Assembly: GCF_032271945.1 (NCBI RefSeq)
Contig: NZ_CP130319.1
Location: 1,383,001-1,447,000 of the forward strand
DNA length: 64,000 bases
DNA from: Paenibacillus sp. MBLB1832
GTDB lineage: Bacteria > Bacillota > Bacilli > Paenibacillales > NBRC-103111
Direction: 5' to 3'
Shown: positions 35,605 to 43,433 of the stretch, piece by piece
How the letters are laid out: each line of letters opens with the position of its first letter
Numbering within the stretch: position 1 is the stretch's first letter
Position numbers and translations under genes: made by a program
The notes under the pieces: model-generated
The model's database searches: none
Told to the model about the DNA's origin: nothing
Seen by the model: the letters and a program-made list of their open reading frames with translations, nothing else

Positions 35605-36399
35605 ATGAGTGATAACAAGGTTGAATTAGACGCTGAACAGGTTTCTCCTAGCTCATCTGCGCCTTCACCGCCACCTGTTGTCTCTGTCATTATCCCAGTC
35701 TGCAACGAGGCTGCGACCTTGGCCAAGGTCATTCGGCAAGCATTTCTCGTGCATAAACATACGGAAGTCATCGTTATCGAGAACGGCTCCACGGACGGGA
35801 GTAAAGAAATTGCGGAGCGAGCTGGCGCAAGAGTCTTTTCATTTCCACACCGATTAGGCCATGATGTCGGCCGCAGTTTAGGTGCCAAAGAAGCGAAAGG
35901 CGATATCCTACTTTTCGTTGATGCTGATTTCATTATCCCCGCGAAGGAAATGATTCCGCTCATTCAAGCGGTGGAACAGGGGGTGGATGTCGCCCTGAAT
36001 AAATATAACGGCAACACATCGAATAAGGAAATTCATCGGGTTGTTCTGGCGAAATATGCCTTAAATGCGATCCTATCTCGCGCCGATTTGCAAGGCAACT
36101 CCATGACTTCCATTCCTCATGCGATTAGCCGGAGGGCTCTCCAAACCATAGGAGCCGAGAATCTTGCTATTCCACCGCTGGCACAAACGATTGCGATCCA
36201 AAGCGGTCTTCGTATTCGTGCCCCACATTACATTGAAGTCGGGAATCGAAATCGTGTTCGAACGCATGCAACGCCAGGTGATCCTGTCGGCGACCTCATC
36301 CTGGGAGATCATTTGGAAGCGATTGGCTGGCTTATCCAAGCCACAGATGCGAGGGCTCATCTCCTGGATAAGACTCGAAAAAGAGAAAAGTTGAGGTGA
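35605..36399 (+). CDS. GT2-family glycosyltransferase
   Basis: 264 residues. GT-A fold beginning at VVSVIIPVCNEAATLAKVI, with IENGSTDGS for nucleotide binding and the DxD-type metal motif D106-A-D108 in LLFVDADFI. No transmembrane segment. AGGAG lies 8 bases before the ATG at 35605; the frame is open further upstream, into rfbD. It is probably a rhamnosyl- or other deoxyhexosyl-transferase acting on the repeat protein or a spore polysaccharide (inference). Its downstream neighbour is a paralogue. Confidence 0.88.
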   Translation: MSDNKVELDAEQVSPSSSAPSPPPVVSVIIPVCNEAATLAKVIRQAFLVHKHTEVIVIENGSTDGSKEIAERAGARVFSFPHRLGHDVGRSLGAKEAKGDILLFVDADFIIPAKEMIPLIQAVEQGVDVALNKYNGNTSNKEIHRVVLAKYALNAILSRADLQGNSMTSIPHAISRRALQTIGAENLAIPPLAQTIAIQSGLRIRAPHYIEVGNRNRVRTHATPGDPVGDLILGDHLEAIGWLIQATDARAHLLDKTRKREKLR

Positions 36400-36403
36400 G
36401 TTC

Positions 36404-37507
36404 GTGAAGTCCAAAAGTAAGAAGCCATCGAAGAAACAGGCACCCATCAAGCGAAAAAGCAAACGCGGGGAGCTGATGACTTCAGCAGCTACAACCCTCT
36501 TAAAACGAGACAGCACACTCACACGTTCGCAGCATTTCTGGCGGAGCAAGGGCTTGCAAGCTGGAACCAGCTATGCGACTACTTTGCGCGCAAGCCAGCG
36601 CGTCTTTCAGAACAAGGTACTGAGCGATGCTTGGGTAAAATGGTATAAAACCCAGCCAAGGCTAGCTGAGCTGCCCAACTATGTGGAGGCTTCTAAAGGA
36701 TTTATCTCTGGTGTCAGCAAAGTGTTAAAAAAGGAACCGCCGAATTGGGTGCTCCTTCCAACGAAGCGTACGGTCGGGGCCATTGTCACCGTTTCCAATG
36801 CGGAGGGCACGATTGTGCAAGTGTTGGAGCAGCTGCAGCGTCTTGCGCTTGAGGAGCTCATCGTGATTGTGCACGGTTCGACGGACCGAACGTTAGAGAG
36901 GGTAAGAGCGAATGCCAAGGGGCAGGTCGTTCTTTACCGGGATTTCATCGGTCAGGATGTAGGAAGGGCGATTGGAACCAAGAGATCGAAATCCGATATT
37001 TTGCTTTTTCTGGAAGGCAACCAGATCGTTGCGGCGGAAAAGCTGATTCCTTTTATTCAGGATATCGAGAAAGGGTCTGATATTGCGCTTAACAATGTCA
37101 CACCGTATACGCCGCCCTTTTCCCAGTGGGATACGAATACCGTGATGAAGCATTTTCTGAATGTTTCGCTCAATCGAACCGATTTGTATGTGAACTCCCT
37201 CGCGGACGTTCCTCATGCGATTTCACGCAAAGCGCTCCAAATTGTCGACCAGTCTGAACTTATGGTATCGCCCAAAGCACATACCCACGCCGTTCTGGCG
37301 GGCCTGCGCATCACAGCGCCTACCAGTGTAAAGCCCGCAGCTGCGAGTACTAGCAGCAAGGGAGTCAAGAATGAGGCGAGTCGCGAGGGGATTCGTTCAG
37401 GCATTGGTGATCATGTCGAAGCGTTGCAGATGGCGATGCAAGCCAAAGGGGGGCGGATCGATTTTCTGGATATTATTCGAAATAGGGAAGTCATTGAGGG
37501 GGAGTGA
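36404..37507 (+). CDS. GT2-like protein with degenerate active site
   Basis: 367 residues. An N-terminal basic extension of about 120 residues precedes a domain clearly related to the GT2 at 35605. Shared blocks include GQDVGRAIGTKRSKSDILLF (GHDVGRSLGAKEAKGDILLF upstream) and VPHAISRKALQ (IPHAISRRALQ). The metal motif VDAD has become LEGN (Glu204-Gly-Asn206) and the ENGSTDGS loop has become VHGSTDRT. It is therefore probably not an active transferase by itself; a scaffold or partner of the first enzyme is likely. GTG start with AGGTGAG upstream, 4 bases after the previous stop. Confidence 0.82.
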   Translation: MKSKSKKPSKKQAPIKRKSKRGELMTSAATTLLKRDSTLTRSQHFWRSKGLQAGTSYATTLRASQRVFQNKVLSDAWVKWYKTQPRLAELPNYVEASKGFISGVSKVLKKEPPNWVLLPTKRTVGAIVTVSNAEGTIVQVLEQLQRLALEELIVIVHGSTDRTLERVRANAKGQVVLYRDFIGQDVGRAIGTKRSKSDILLFLEGNQIVAAEKLIPFIQDIEKGSDIALNNVTPYTPPFSQWDTNTVMKHFLNVSLNRTDLYVNSLADVPHAISRKALQIVDQSELMVSPKAHTHAVLAGLRITAPTSVKPAAASTSSKGVKNEASREGIRSGIGDHVEALQMAMQAKGGRIDFLDIIRNREVIEGE

Positions 37508-37524
37508 GCTTGACTTTCCCTATT
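37481..37524 (+). terminator. possible terminator spanning the end of the GT2-like gene
   Basis: AATAGGGAAGTCA (37481-37493) pairs with TGACTTTCCCTATT (37511-37524) with one bulged base, around the stop codon. The T-tract is weak. Confidence 0.35.
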
Positions 37525-37540
37525 TCGCTTTCGCTTGCTG

Positions 37541-38530
37541 CTACCCCCATCGAATAATTAAGCCAGCATGCGTCAAGCCGCCGCCAAAGCCATAGAGCAA
37601 CATCGTGTCGCCATCTTGTACTTTCTCTTCGCGAATGCCCAGATCCAGCGCAAGCGGAATGGAGGCCGCGGACGTGTTGCCGAAGTATTCGAGGCTGTAG
37701 AGTGTTTGTTCGATCGGGATACCGCTCTTCTCACAAATCGAATCAATCATTCGCAGATTGGCGCTGTGTGGGATGAACCAGTCGATATCGCTGGTGGATA
37801 GACCGCTCTTGATGAGCAATTGCTCAATGCCCTGCGGGACTGTGGAAACAGCGAAGCGATAGACTTCACGGCCATTTTGGACAAGCTTGCCATTGCCGAT
37901 CAGGGGAGCTCCGTTTAAATCTGCGGCTAGTCCAGTACGATACACGTGCTTCGCGCCCGTTCCATCTGAGCCGATATGATGCGCGAGGAAGGAAGGCTGC
38001 TCCGCATCATGTTCAACGATGACGGCGCCAGCTCCATCACCGAATAAGATGCAGGTGGAACGGTCGGAGTAGTCTGTAATCTTGGATAGGGCATCAGCCC
38101 CGATCACAAGAATTTTGCGATGCGCGCCGGCGGAGACGAGCGCGCTTGCGGTATGAAGCGCGTAGGTGAAGCCCGCGCAGGTTGCGTTCAGATCGTAGGC
38201 GCCAGTGTGCGCGAGGCCGAAATGAGCTTGAACGAGACACGCCACAGGCGTAGAAGATAGATCTGGTGTATGTGTAGCGACGATGATGAGCTCGACGTTC
38301 GTGAGCGCGTCGGGATACCTCGTCAGCATGTTGTTTACAGCAGCGATGCAGAGGTGGCTGGTGAACTCATGCTCCTCCGCGATGCGGCGCTCGCGAATGC
38401 CAGTGCGCTGCACAATCCATTCATCGTTCGTATCCACCCAGTGAGAAAGTTCCTCGTTCGTCAGAATACGCGATGGCACATAAGTGCCGATGGCGGTGAG
38501 GCGAGCTTGCAAGGGCAGAGAGGAAGGCAT
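37541..38530 (-). CDS. fabH: beta-ketoacyl-ACP synthase III FabH
   Basis: 329 residues. Condenses an acyl-CoA with malonyl-ACP to start fatty acid synthesis. The nucleophile Cys118 lies in DLNATCAGFTYAL; the His of WFIPHSANLRM and the Asn of YFGNTSAASIP complete the triad. The ATG at 38530 is chosen since AAAGGAG lies 8 bases upstream; the frame is open to 38554. It stands alone, not in a fab operon, behind a promoter with a FapR-type operator. Confidence 0.94.
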   Translation of the reverse strand: MPSSLPLQARLTAIGTYVPSRILTNEELSHWVDTNDEWIVQRTGIRERRIAEEHEFTSHLCIAAVNNMLTRYPDALTNVELIIVATHTPDLSSTPVACLVQAHFGLAHTGAYDLNATCAGFTYALHTASALVSAGAHRKILVIGADALSKITDYSDRSTCILFGDGAGAVIVEHDAEQPSFLAHHIGSDGTGAKHVYRTGLAADLNGAPLIGNGKLVQNGREVYRFAVSTVPQGIEQLLIKSGLSTSDIDWFIPHSANLRMIDSICEKSGIPIEQTLYSLEYFGNTSAASIPLALDLGIREEKVQDGDTMLLYGFGGGLTHAGLIIRWG

Positions 38531-38556
38531 GGTTGACACTCCTTTTGGTATCAAGT

Positions 38557-38575
38557 ATTAGTACTAGGTACTAAT
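38557..38575 (-). promoter_or_regulatory. FapR-type operator upstream of fabH
   Basis: ATTAGTAC and GTACTAAT form perfect 8-bp arms around a 3-base spacer. On the fabH strand it reads ATTAGTACCTAGTACTAAT, the well-known pattern of FapR sites in Bacilli. It begins three bases after the -10 hexamer, where a repressor would block transcription. FapR releases DNA on binding malonyl-CoA, so fabH would respond to precursor supply. Confidence 0.82.
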
Positions 38576-38577
38576 TT

Positions 38578-38607
38578 AGTGTAAGGGATAGTTGAGGGTG
38601 TTGTCAA
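38578..38607 (-). promoter_or_regulatory. sigma-A promoter of fabH
   Basis: On the minus strand a perfect TTGACA (38607-38602) and TACACT (38583-38578) are 18 bases apart, directly followed by the FapR-type operator. Confidence 0.7.
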
Positions 38608-38609
38608 GG

Positions 38610-38729
38610 GTGAACTGCTCTCTTACCTGCTCTATTGGGGAAGCGGATTCAACGGGGATGGAGTCACCTCAGTTGGATGAGTTGATTCAGCAGGCAGACC
38701 ACTCTATGTATCAAATGAATGAATCGTGA
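38610..38729 (+). pseudogene. remnant of a GGDEF (diguanylate cyclase) domain
   Basis: The frame reads CSIGEADSTG, then DELIQQADHSMYQMNES and a stop. This matches the very end of GGDEF domains (SIG, then the LIxxAD-xxMY helix). Nothing upstream in the same frame resembles the rest of the domain, so only the last 35-40 residues survive. A small hairpin with T-tract follows the stop. Confidence 0.65.
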
Positions 38730-39029
38730 AAGCCCTCGGCTTTTTTTGAATGCGTTGCAGAAGGAAGCGGTGTTCTCGATTTGTGGGGCGATGTCTTGAA
38801 GCGGTAACCGCCTGCGAATTTCATGACCTGCAATTAGAGAGGTATCTACCTTGACATTCCCTTCATCAGTGTTGGCGAATTTGACGTATTCCACCTTGAT
38901 CTTGGGAAATTTTTTGTTGAATTCCTTGATCATCTCGTCAGGACCTTGATCCTCATTCCAAGCGCCCCACCACGATATTTTCGCAGGTTTATCGGTTGCT
39001 GATCCAGCTACAGTCGTTGCACTCCGAGA
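38664..39029 (-). pseudogene. remnant of an ABC sugar-binding lipoprotein
   Basis: The frame opens after a stop at 39032-39030 and reads a Ser/Ala/Thr linker, then KISWWGAWNEDQGPDEMIKE and KKFPKIKVEYVKF, the standard N-terminal strand of family 1 sugar-binding proteins just after the lipobox linker. Similarity ends near 38812 (SLIAGHEI), where a binding protein should continue for 350 more residues. The signal peptide is also missing. The 3' part overlaps the GGDEF remnant on the other strand. Confidence 0.65.
38729..38747 (+). terminator. terminator of the lost GGDEF gene
   Basis: AAAGCC/GGCTTT stem with CTC loop and a run of T directly after the remnant's stop codon. Confidence 0.55.
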
Positions 39030-39032
39030 CTA

Positions 39033-39372
39033 TGCTACCTACCAAACCGCTCAACTGACCAATGTTGCATTGACAAAAGGAAGATAAGCGCTAAGCGGTA
39101 GGCAAATTGAAATCCCGGCTGCGTCAACCGCTAAGGAGGTCATGCAACGAGTCGGCTTGTCGACTTTCATATAGCGTTTTTTATTATGATGCGTTGGTGG
39201 TTTAAAAAAGGAGAGTTAAAAACAGGGAGTTGAGCGACAGTCTTTATCAAAGATAAAATCAGAGCAACTCAAGGTGAGGGGGGGGAGGTTAAACGGAAGA
39301 GGAGTATGAGACATCAGTGTGTTGCTTGAATCAACAACTATTGAATCCACGATGAAGAAAGGAAGATGTTAT
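39033..39372. other. 340-bp non-coding stretch with decayed sequence and a possible promoter
   Basis: On the plus strand the frame ending at a TAA near 39087 reads a plausible protein end (ALRDYATYQTAQLTNVALTK), and after the stop the same frame stays open to a TAG near 39175. It looks like a decayed gene end of unknown family. TTGAGC (39230-39235) and TAAAAT (39254-39259), 18 bases apart, could be the promoter of the downstream glycoside hydrolase gene. Confidence 0.35.
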
Positions 39373-41286
39373 ATGTTTACGATGAAGCGAAAGGTTAAGC
39401 AAACCACAGGAGTATTGCTAGCTGCGGCCGTGCTGTTTCTAGGCGCCATTCCTGTTAGCTCAGTCTCGGCCGCGGCTGGTACGGTATCGATTGACTATGC
39501 GACTGCTGTAGCCACCGGTCACCCGGAAGTATTCGGCGGTAACGGAGGCGGAGCCACTCCGCAATATGCACAGCAGGTCACTGATATTGGATTTAGGACC
39601 GTACGTACGGAAACAGCGTTGCACAAGATGTTCACAACGATCACGCTAGACGATTATAAGAACAATGTGAACAGTATTCAAGATCCTTCAACGTGGAATT
39701 GGTCGATTATGGACGCAAATTTCGCGTGGCAGAGTACGGGTCAGAAGATGATGCTTCTCGTGACCAAAGCGCCAACTTGGCTTACTTATAGCGGGACGGA
39801 AGTTGGAGTGCCCAAGGATTGGGATGTCTACGAGGATCTTGTAAAAAAAGTGATTCAACACTACAAGGACCGAATTTCATGGGTTGAGGTATGGAACGAA
39901 CCGGATAATGAATCCGCCTTCACGAGAATGGGCAGTCCCTATACAACCAAAGCAGACGCATACAATGATATCTTCTATCATGTCACCAATGCGCTCCGAT
40001 CCGTTGATCCTCAAAAGACGATTAAGATCGGAGGCCCGGCACTGGCCTCTGGGACTACGTGGCCGGATTATTTAAGTTATATATTTTCGGATCCCCGTAA
40101 TAGAGATAATCTTGAATTCGCCTCGATGCATGTATATAACGGAACGGACAAAATATCCACTGCCGTTAATAGTTGGCGTGCCAAGGCGCTCCAATATGGC
40201 GGAAAATCGAACTTTCCTGTCTATGTCACGGAATGGAATTATAATGCTGGACAAACTGGCACTTACGGCGGGGGAACGCCGATTAACACCATGGGAGATG
40301 AGACCATCTCCTATGTCGGTCAGAAGCTTACGGATATGTTCAGCGTAGGGACTGAGGGAGCCTATTTATTCAAAGTTAGTGGATACAGCGCGACATATCC
40401 ATTCTGGTATTTCTATAAAGACGGTGCCTTTTCCCCGAAAGCGAAGACGTACCGGCTTATGTCCAAGGATCTGGGGCTCGGCAATGGTGACAGCAGCGTG
40501 AAGAGTACTTCCTTCTCAACGATCACAAGTGCGCTTGGAGCCGTCAATTCGAATGGCGAACAAATCGGGGTTCTCGTCAATAGTGATACCGTTGCCAATA
40601 CGGCAAGCGTCACGTTAACGAATACAGGGCTGCCGAATGGAACGGCCGCACTTGCCATCTATGAGGCTTCAACCGCTAATGATGCAACAGCGGTTCGGAA
40701 TATCCAGCTTGCCAGTGTCAGCGGCGGCACACTTACGGCGACGATTGGAGTACCGGCAGGCGCCGTAATCGGATTCAAGGTATTGTCCGCCTTCACGGCA
40801 ACCGACGATGCCGCGGTACGGGACGGCAGCTATGCCGCAACCAATCAATCCGGAACCACTGCTACGACCGTAACGGTTAAGAATGACGGTACCAGCTATT
40901 TGCGGGAAGGGTATTTCAAATTTAATTTTAGCTCCTATGCCAACAGCGTTTCGGCTGCAGCGATTGTATTGACTCCGACGTTAACCGGGCAGTCGGGAAT
41001 TACTCATAACGTGCTGCTAGTAGCGGACAATAGCTGGTCGGAAGGCACGATCACGTGGAATACGCGTCCGGCAGGCTCAACTGTCCTTGGATCGTACACC
41101 ATTACAGGAGGCAGTCCGATTACGATCGACGTTACTTCGCAGGTTCAAAGCGCGCTTAGCAGCGGCAAGCAAATATCTATTAAGGTTGTCAGCACGACAC
41201 CTTTTTCCTCATCGGGCCAAGTTGAATACGGTTCGGGGGAAAATGTAGATTTGTTAATGAGACCTGTACTAACCATCACCAAATAA
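39373..41286 (+). CDS. secreted GH39-like glycoside hydrolase with DNRLRE/CBM96-like domain
   Basis: 637 residues. A type I signal peptide ends near residue 36 (SSVSAAA). The catalytic domain (to about 400) has clan GH-A features: acid/base Glu176 in VEVWNEPDNE and nucleophile Glu287 in VYVTEWNYN, as in GH39 xylosidase-like enzymes. A beta-sandwich accessory segment and a C-terminal domain of about 165 residues follow; the latter (AVRDGSY, YLREGYFKFN, SWSEGTITWNTRP) is DNRLRE/CBM96-like. The ATG at 39373 has AAGGAAG upstream. It opens the polysaccharide locus. A broken relative lies at 57793-57976. Confidence 0.85.
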   Translation: MFTMKRKVKQTTGVLLAAAVLFLGAIPVSSVSAAAGTVSIDYATAVATGHPEVFGGNGGGATPQYAQQVTDIGFRTVRTETALHKMFTTITLDDYKNNVNSIQDPSTWNWSIMDANFAWQSTGQKMMLLVTKAPTWLTYSGTEVGVPKDWDVYEDLVKKVIQHYKDRISWVEVWNEPDNESAFTRMGSPYTTKADAYNDIFYHVTNALRSVDPQKTIKIGGPALASGTTWPDYLSYIFSDPRNRDNLEFASMHVYNGTDKISTAVNSWRAKALQYGGKSNFPVYVTEWNYNAGQTGTYGGGTPINTMGDETISYVGQKLTDMFSVGTEGAYLFKVSGYSATYPFWYFYKDGAFSPKAKTYRLMSKDLGLGNGDSSVKSTSFSTITSALGAVNSNGEQIGVLVNSDTVANTASVTLTNTGLPNGTAALAIYEASTANDATAVRNIQLASVSGGTLTATIGVPAGAVIGFKVLSAFTATDDAAVRDGSYAATNQSGTTATTVTVKNDGTSYLREGYFKFNFSSYANSVSAAAIVLTPTLTGQSGITHNVLLVADNSWSEGTITWNTRPAGSTVLGSYTITGGSPITIDVTSQVQSALSSGKQISIKVVSTTPFSSSGQVEYGSGENVDLLMRPVLTITK

Positions 41287-41297
41287 CGAGTAAGACA

Positions 41298-41340
41298 GCC
41301 TCCCGTATGGCCCCGATCGCCATGCGGGGGGCGCTTAATT
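41298..41340 (+). terminator. terminator after the GH39-like gene
   Basis: Arms 41298-41311 and 41319-41332 pair over 14 bp with G-U pairs, followed by GCTTAATTTT. Confidence 0.6.
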
Positions 41341-41376
41341 TTGAATATCGATGATGTGGCGAAGGGGGCAGACAAT

Positions 41377-43365
41377 ATGCAGCTTTTCAAGGCAAGCGGC
41401 GATTTGCAGCTGGAACAGACAGAGGAAGGCGGTTGGTTAATCCACACCGGTGAAGCGGGAGGAAGGATAGTCGCGCTTGGTCTCGAGGATTTTGTTACCA
41501 ATCACTTTCTTGAATTGGAACTTGAGAATCGGAACTCTGGACAGCTTACCTTGCAGATTGAATTTCATCTTCAGCAGGAACCAGGCGAGGAGGAGCAGCC
41601 TCCGATTCGATTGAGGACTTCGTTCCTGCCTATGACCCACCTCGTTACGAGCTACGACCTTCAACTGACAGATAATCAGCTGGCGTTCTTGCCGAGATCT
41701 CCCGGACGCTTAAAATCGCTTGTCGAAGGCAGACAAACCGATCGTTCGCTCATCTGCGGGTTAGTCATTCGAATTCTTCCGTTTCATAAACCCCAACGGT
41801 TCGTTATTCATCGACTCCGTCTATCTCCCAATTCCACGATTCACTCCGTTCGGGCGGTTGAGCCGATCCTCGATAAGCTTGGGCAGCTGAAAAACGCGGA
41901 TTGGTCAAACAAACTTTCCTCGGAATCGGACATGATCAGTCGGTTGCGTGATGAACTCTTCGCGGCGAAGGAGGATAAGTATGATCGTAATCGTAACGCA
42001 TTCGGGGGTTTTGTAGCAAAACGTTTTCGGGCAACGGGCTATTTTCGAGTTGACCAGGATAAGGGTGGACGTTGGTGGCTTGTCGACCCGGACGGTTGCG
42101 GCTTTTTCTCAGTAGGATTGGACGGAGTACGCCCAGGCGAATATGGCATGGTGACGGGACTCGAGCCTCTCTTTGATTGGCTCCCGAATCAGGACGATCC
42201 ACTCTACAAGGATGCTTGGCAAATCCATGAGCCAACCAGTAGCAGCTTATTTAGTTTTGCCATTGCCAATCTGATTCGCGCTTTCGGTGAAGAATGGAAG
42301 ACGAAGTGGATCCAGCTTACAAGAAGCCGGCTGAAGGAGTGGGGAGTTAATACCGTCGCGAATTGGTCTCATCCGGATTTTATCAAGCAGGCGGGGATGC
42401 CGTATGTGTATCCACTCGCTGGCTTTCCGAGGACGGAGCGCTGCATCTTTCGCGATTTCCCTGATGTTTTCTCAGAAGAATATCGACAGCTGTCCGAGAT
42501 ATATGCTGTTCAGCTTGAAGCGCTTCGCGAGGATCGGCTGCTAATCGGCTATTTCATGAGCAACGAGCCGAATTGGGCGTATGCGGGTCACATGAACTTG
42601 GCAAGGGAGATGTTCCGCTCGTCATATCCCTTCGCCAGTAAGAGTAAGCTGCTTGAATATTTAAGAGCCAAGTATGAAGATAACCTAAGCCTGTTAAACG
42701 CGGAATGGAGAACAGAGCTTGCATCGTTTGAAGATATCATGGATTGGAGTCACCAAGATTTCCAGGGCAAGGCGGATGAGGATTTGTTCGAATTTACCGG
42801 TCGTATGATCGAACAATTTGTCAAAGTGCCTGCACTCGAGCTTAAGAAGGTCGATCCGCACCATTTAAATCTCGGCATGCGATATGCCTGGATCTCGACG
42901 GAGCTTGTGCTGAACGGCTGTGCGTATTTCGACGTGTTCTCACTCAATTGTTACGGCTTCGAGCCTAATTTGCGTGAAATCGCACTTATTTATGAACGAA
43001 CCGGCAAACCTGTCCTCATCGGTGAATATCACTTCGGAGCCCCTGACGCCGGGTTGCCTACGACGGGGCTGAAGTCTGTAGCCAATCAGGAGGAACGGGG
43101 CAAGGCTTATCGTTATTACGTGGAAAAGTGTGCGGAAATGTCCGAAGTGCTGGGCATGCACTATTTTATACTTAATGATCAGTCATTCACAGGTCGGCTT
43201 GATGGAGAATGCTCGCAGATCGGTATCGTAGATGGGCGTCATAAGCCTTATCCCTCCATGGTTCAGTTTATGAGACAAACCCATAGTGAATTGTACGATA
43301 TCCTAATCGGGGCCAAGCCATCGGAAGCCATGGTACCTATACGGATCGAAAGTAACTTTTTTTAA
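41377..43365 (+). CDS. agarase-like clan GH-A glycoside hydrolase (GH50-like)
   Basis: 662 residues, no signal peptide, so intracellular. The N-terminal 200 residues form a beta-rich domain. The catalytic part starts at FRVDQDKGGRWWLVDPDG and FFSVGLDGV, the hallmark of GH50-type agarase-like proteins. Acid/base Glu397 lies in FMSNEPNW and nucleophile Glu550 in VLIGEYHFG. The actual substrate need not be agarose. The ATG at 41377 with GAAGGGGG upstream is preferred over a TTG at 41341. It probably cleaves oligosaccharides brought in by the ABC importer downstream. Confidence 0.78.
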   Translation: MQLFKASGDLQLEQTEEGGWLIHTGEAGGRIVALGLEDFVTNHFLELELENRNSGQLTLQIEFHLQQEPGEEEQPPIRLRTSFLPMTHLVTSYDLQLTDNQLAFLPRSPGRLKSLVEGRQTDRSLICGLVIRILPFHKPQRFVIHRLRLSPNSTIHSVRAVEPILDKLGQLKNADWSNKLSSESDMISRLRDELFAAKEDKYDRNRNAFGGFVAKRFRATGYFRVDQDKGGRWWLVDPDGCGFFSVGLDGVRPGEYGMVTGLEPLFDWLPNQDDPLYKDAWQIHEPTSSSLFSFAIANLIRAFGEEWKTKWIQLTRSRLKEWGVNTVANWSHPDFIKQAGMPYVYPLAGFPRTERCIFRDFPDVFSEEYRQLSEIYAVQLEALREDRLLIGYFMSNEPNWAYAGHMNLAREMFRSSYPFASKSKLLEYLRAKYEDNLSLLNAEWRTELASFEDIMDWSHQDFQGKADEDLFEFTGRMIEQFVKVPALELKKVDPHHLNLGMRYAWISTELVLNGCAYFDVFSLNCYGFEPNLREIALIYERTGKPVLIGEYHFGAPDAGLPTTGLKSVANQEERGKAYRYYVEKCAEMSEVLGMHYFILNDQSFTGRLDGECSQIGIVDGRHKPYPSMVQFMRQTHSELYDILIGAKPSEAMVPIRIESNFF

Positions 43366-43433
43366 ATTGACCGGTTACTCGCAAATTCATACAATAAGGT
43401 TGAACACATGTGCGAATATCAGGGGGGTGCCAA

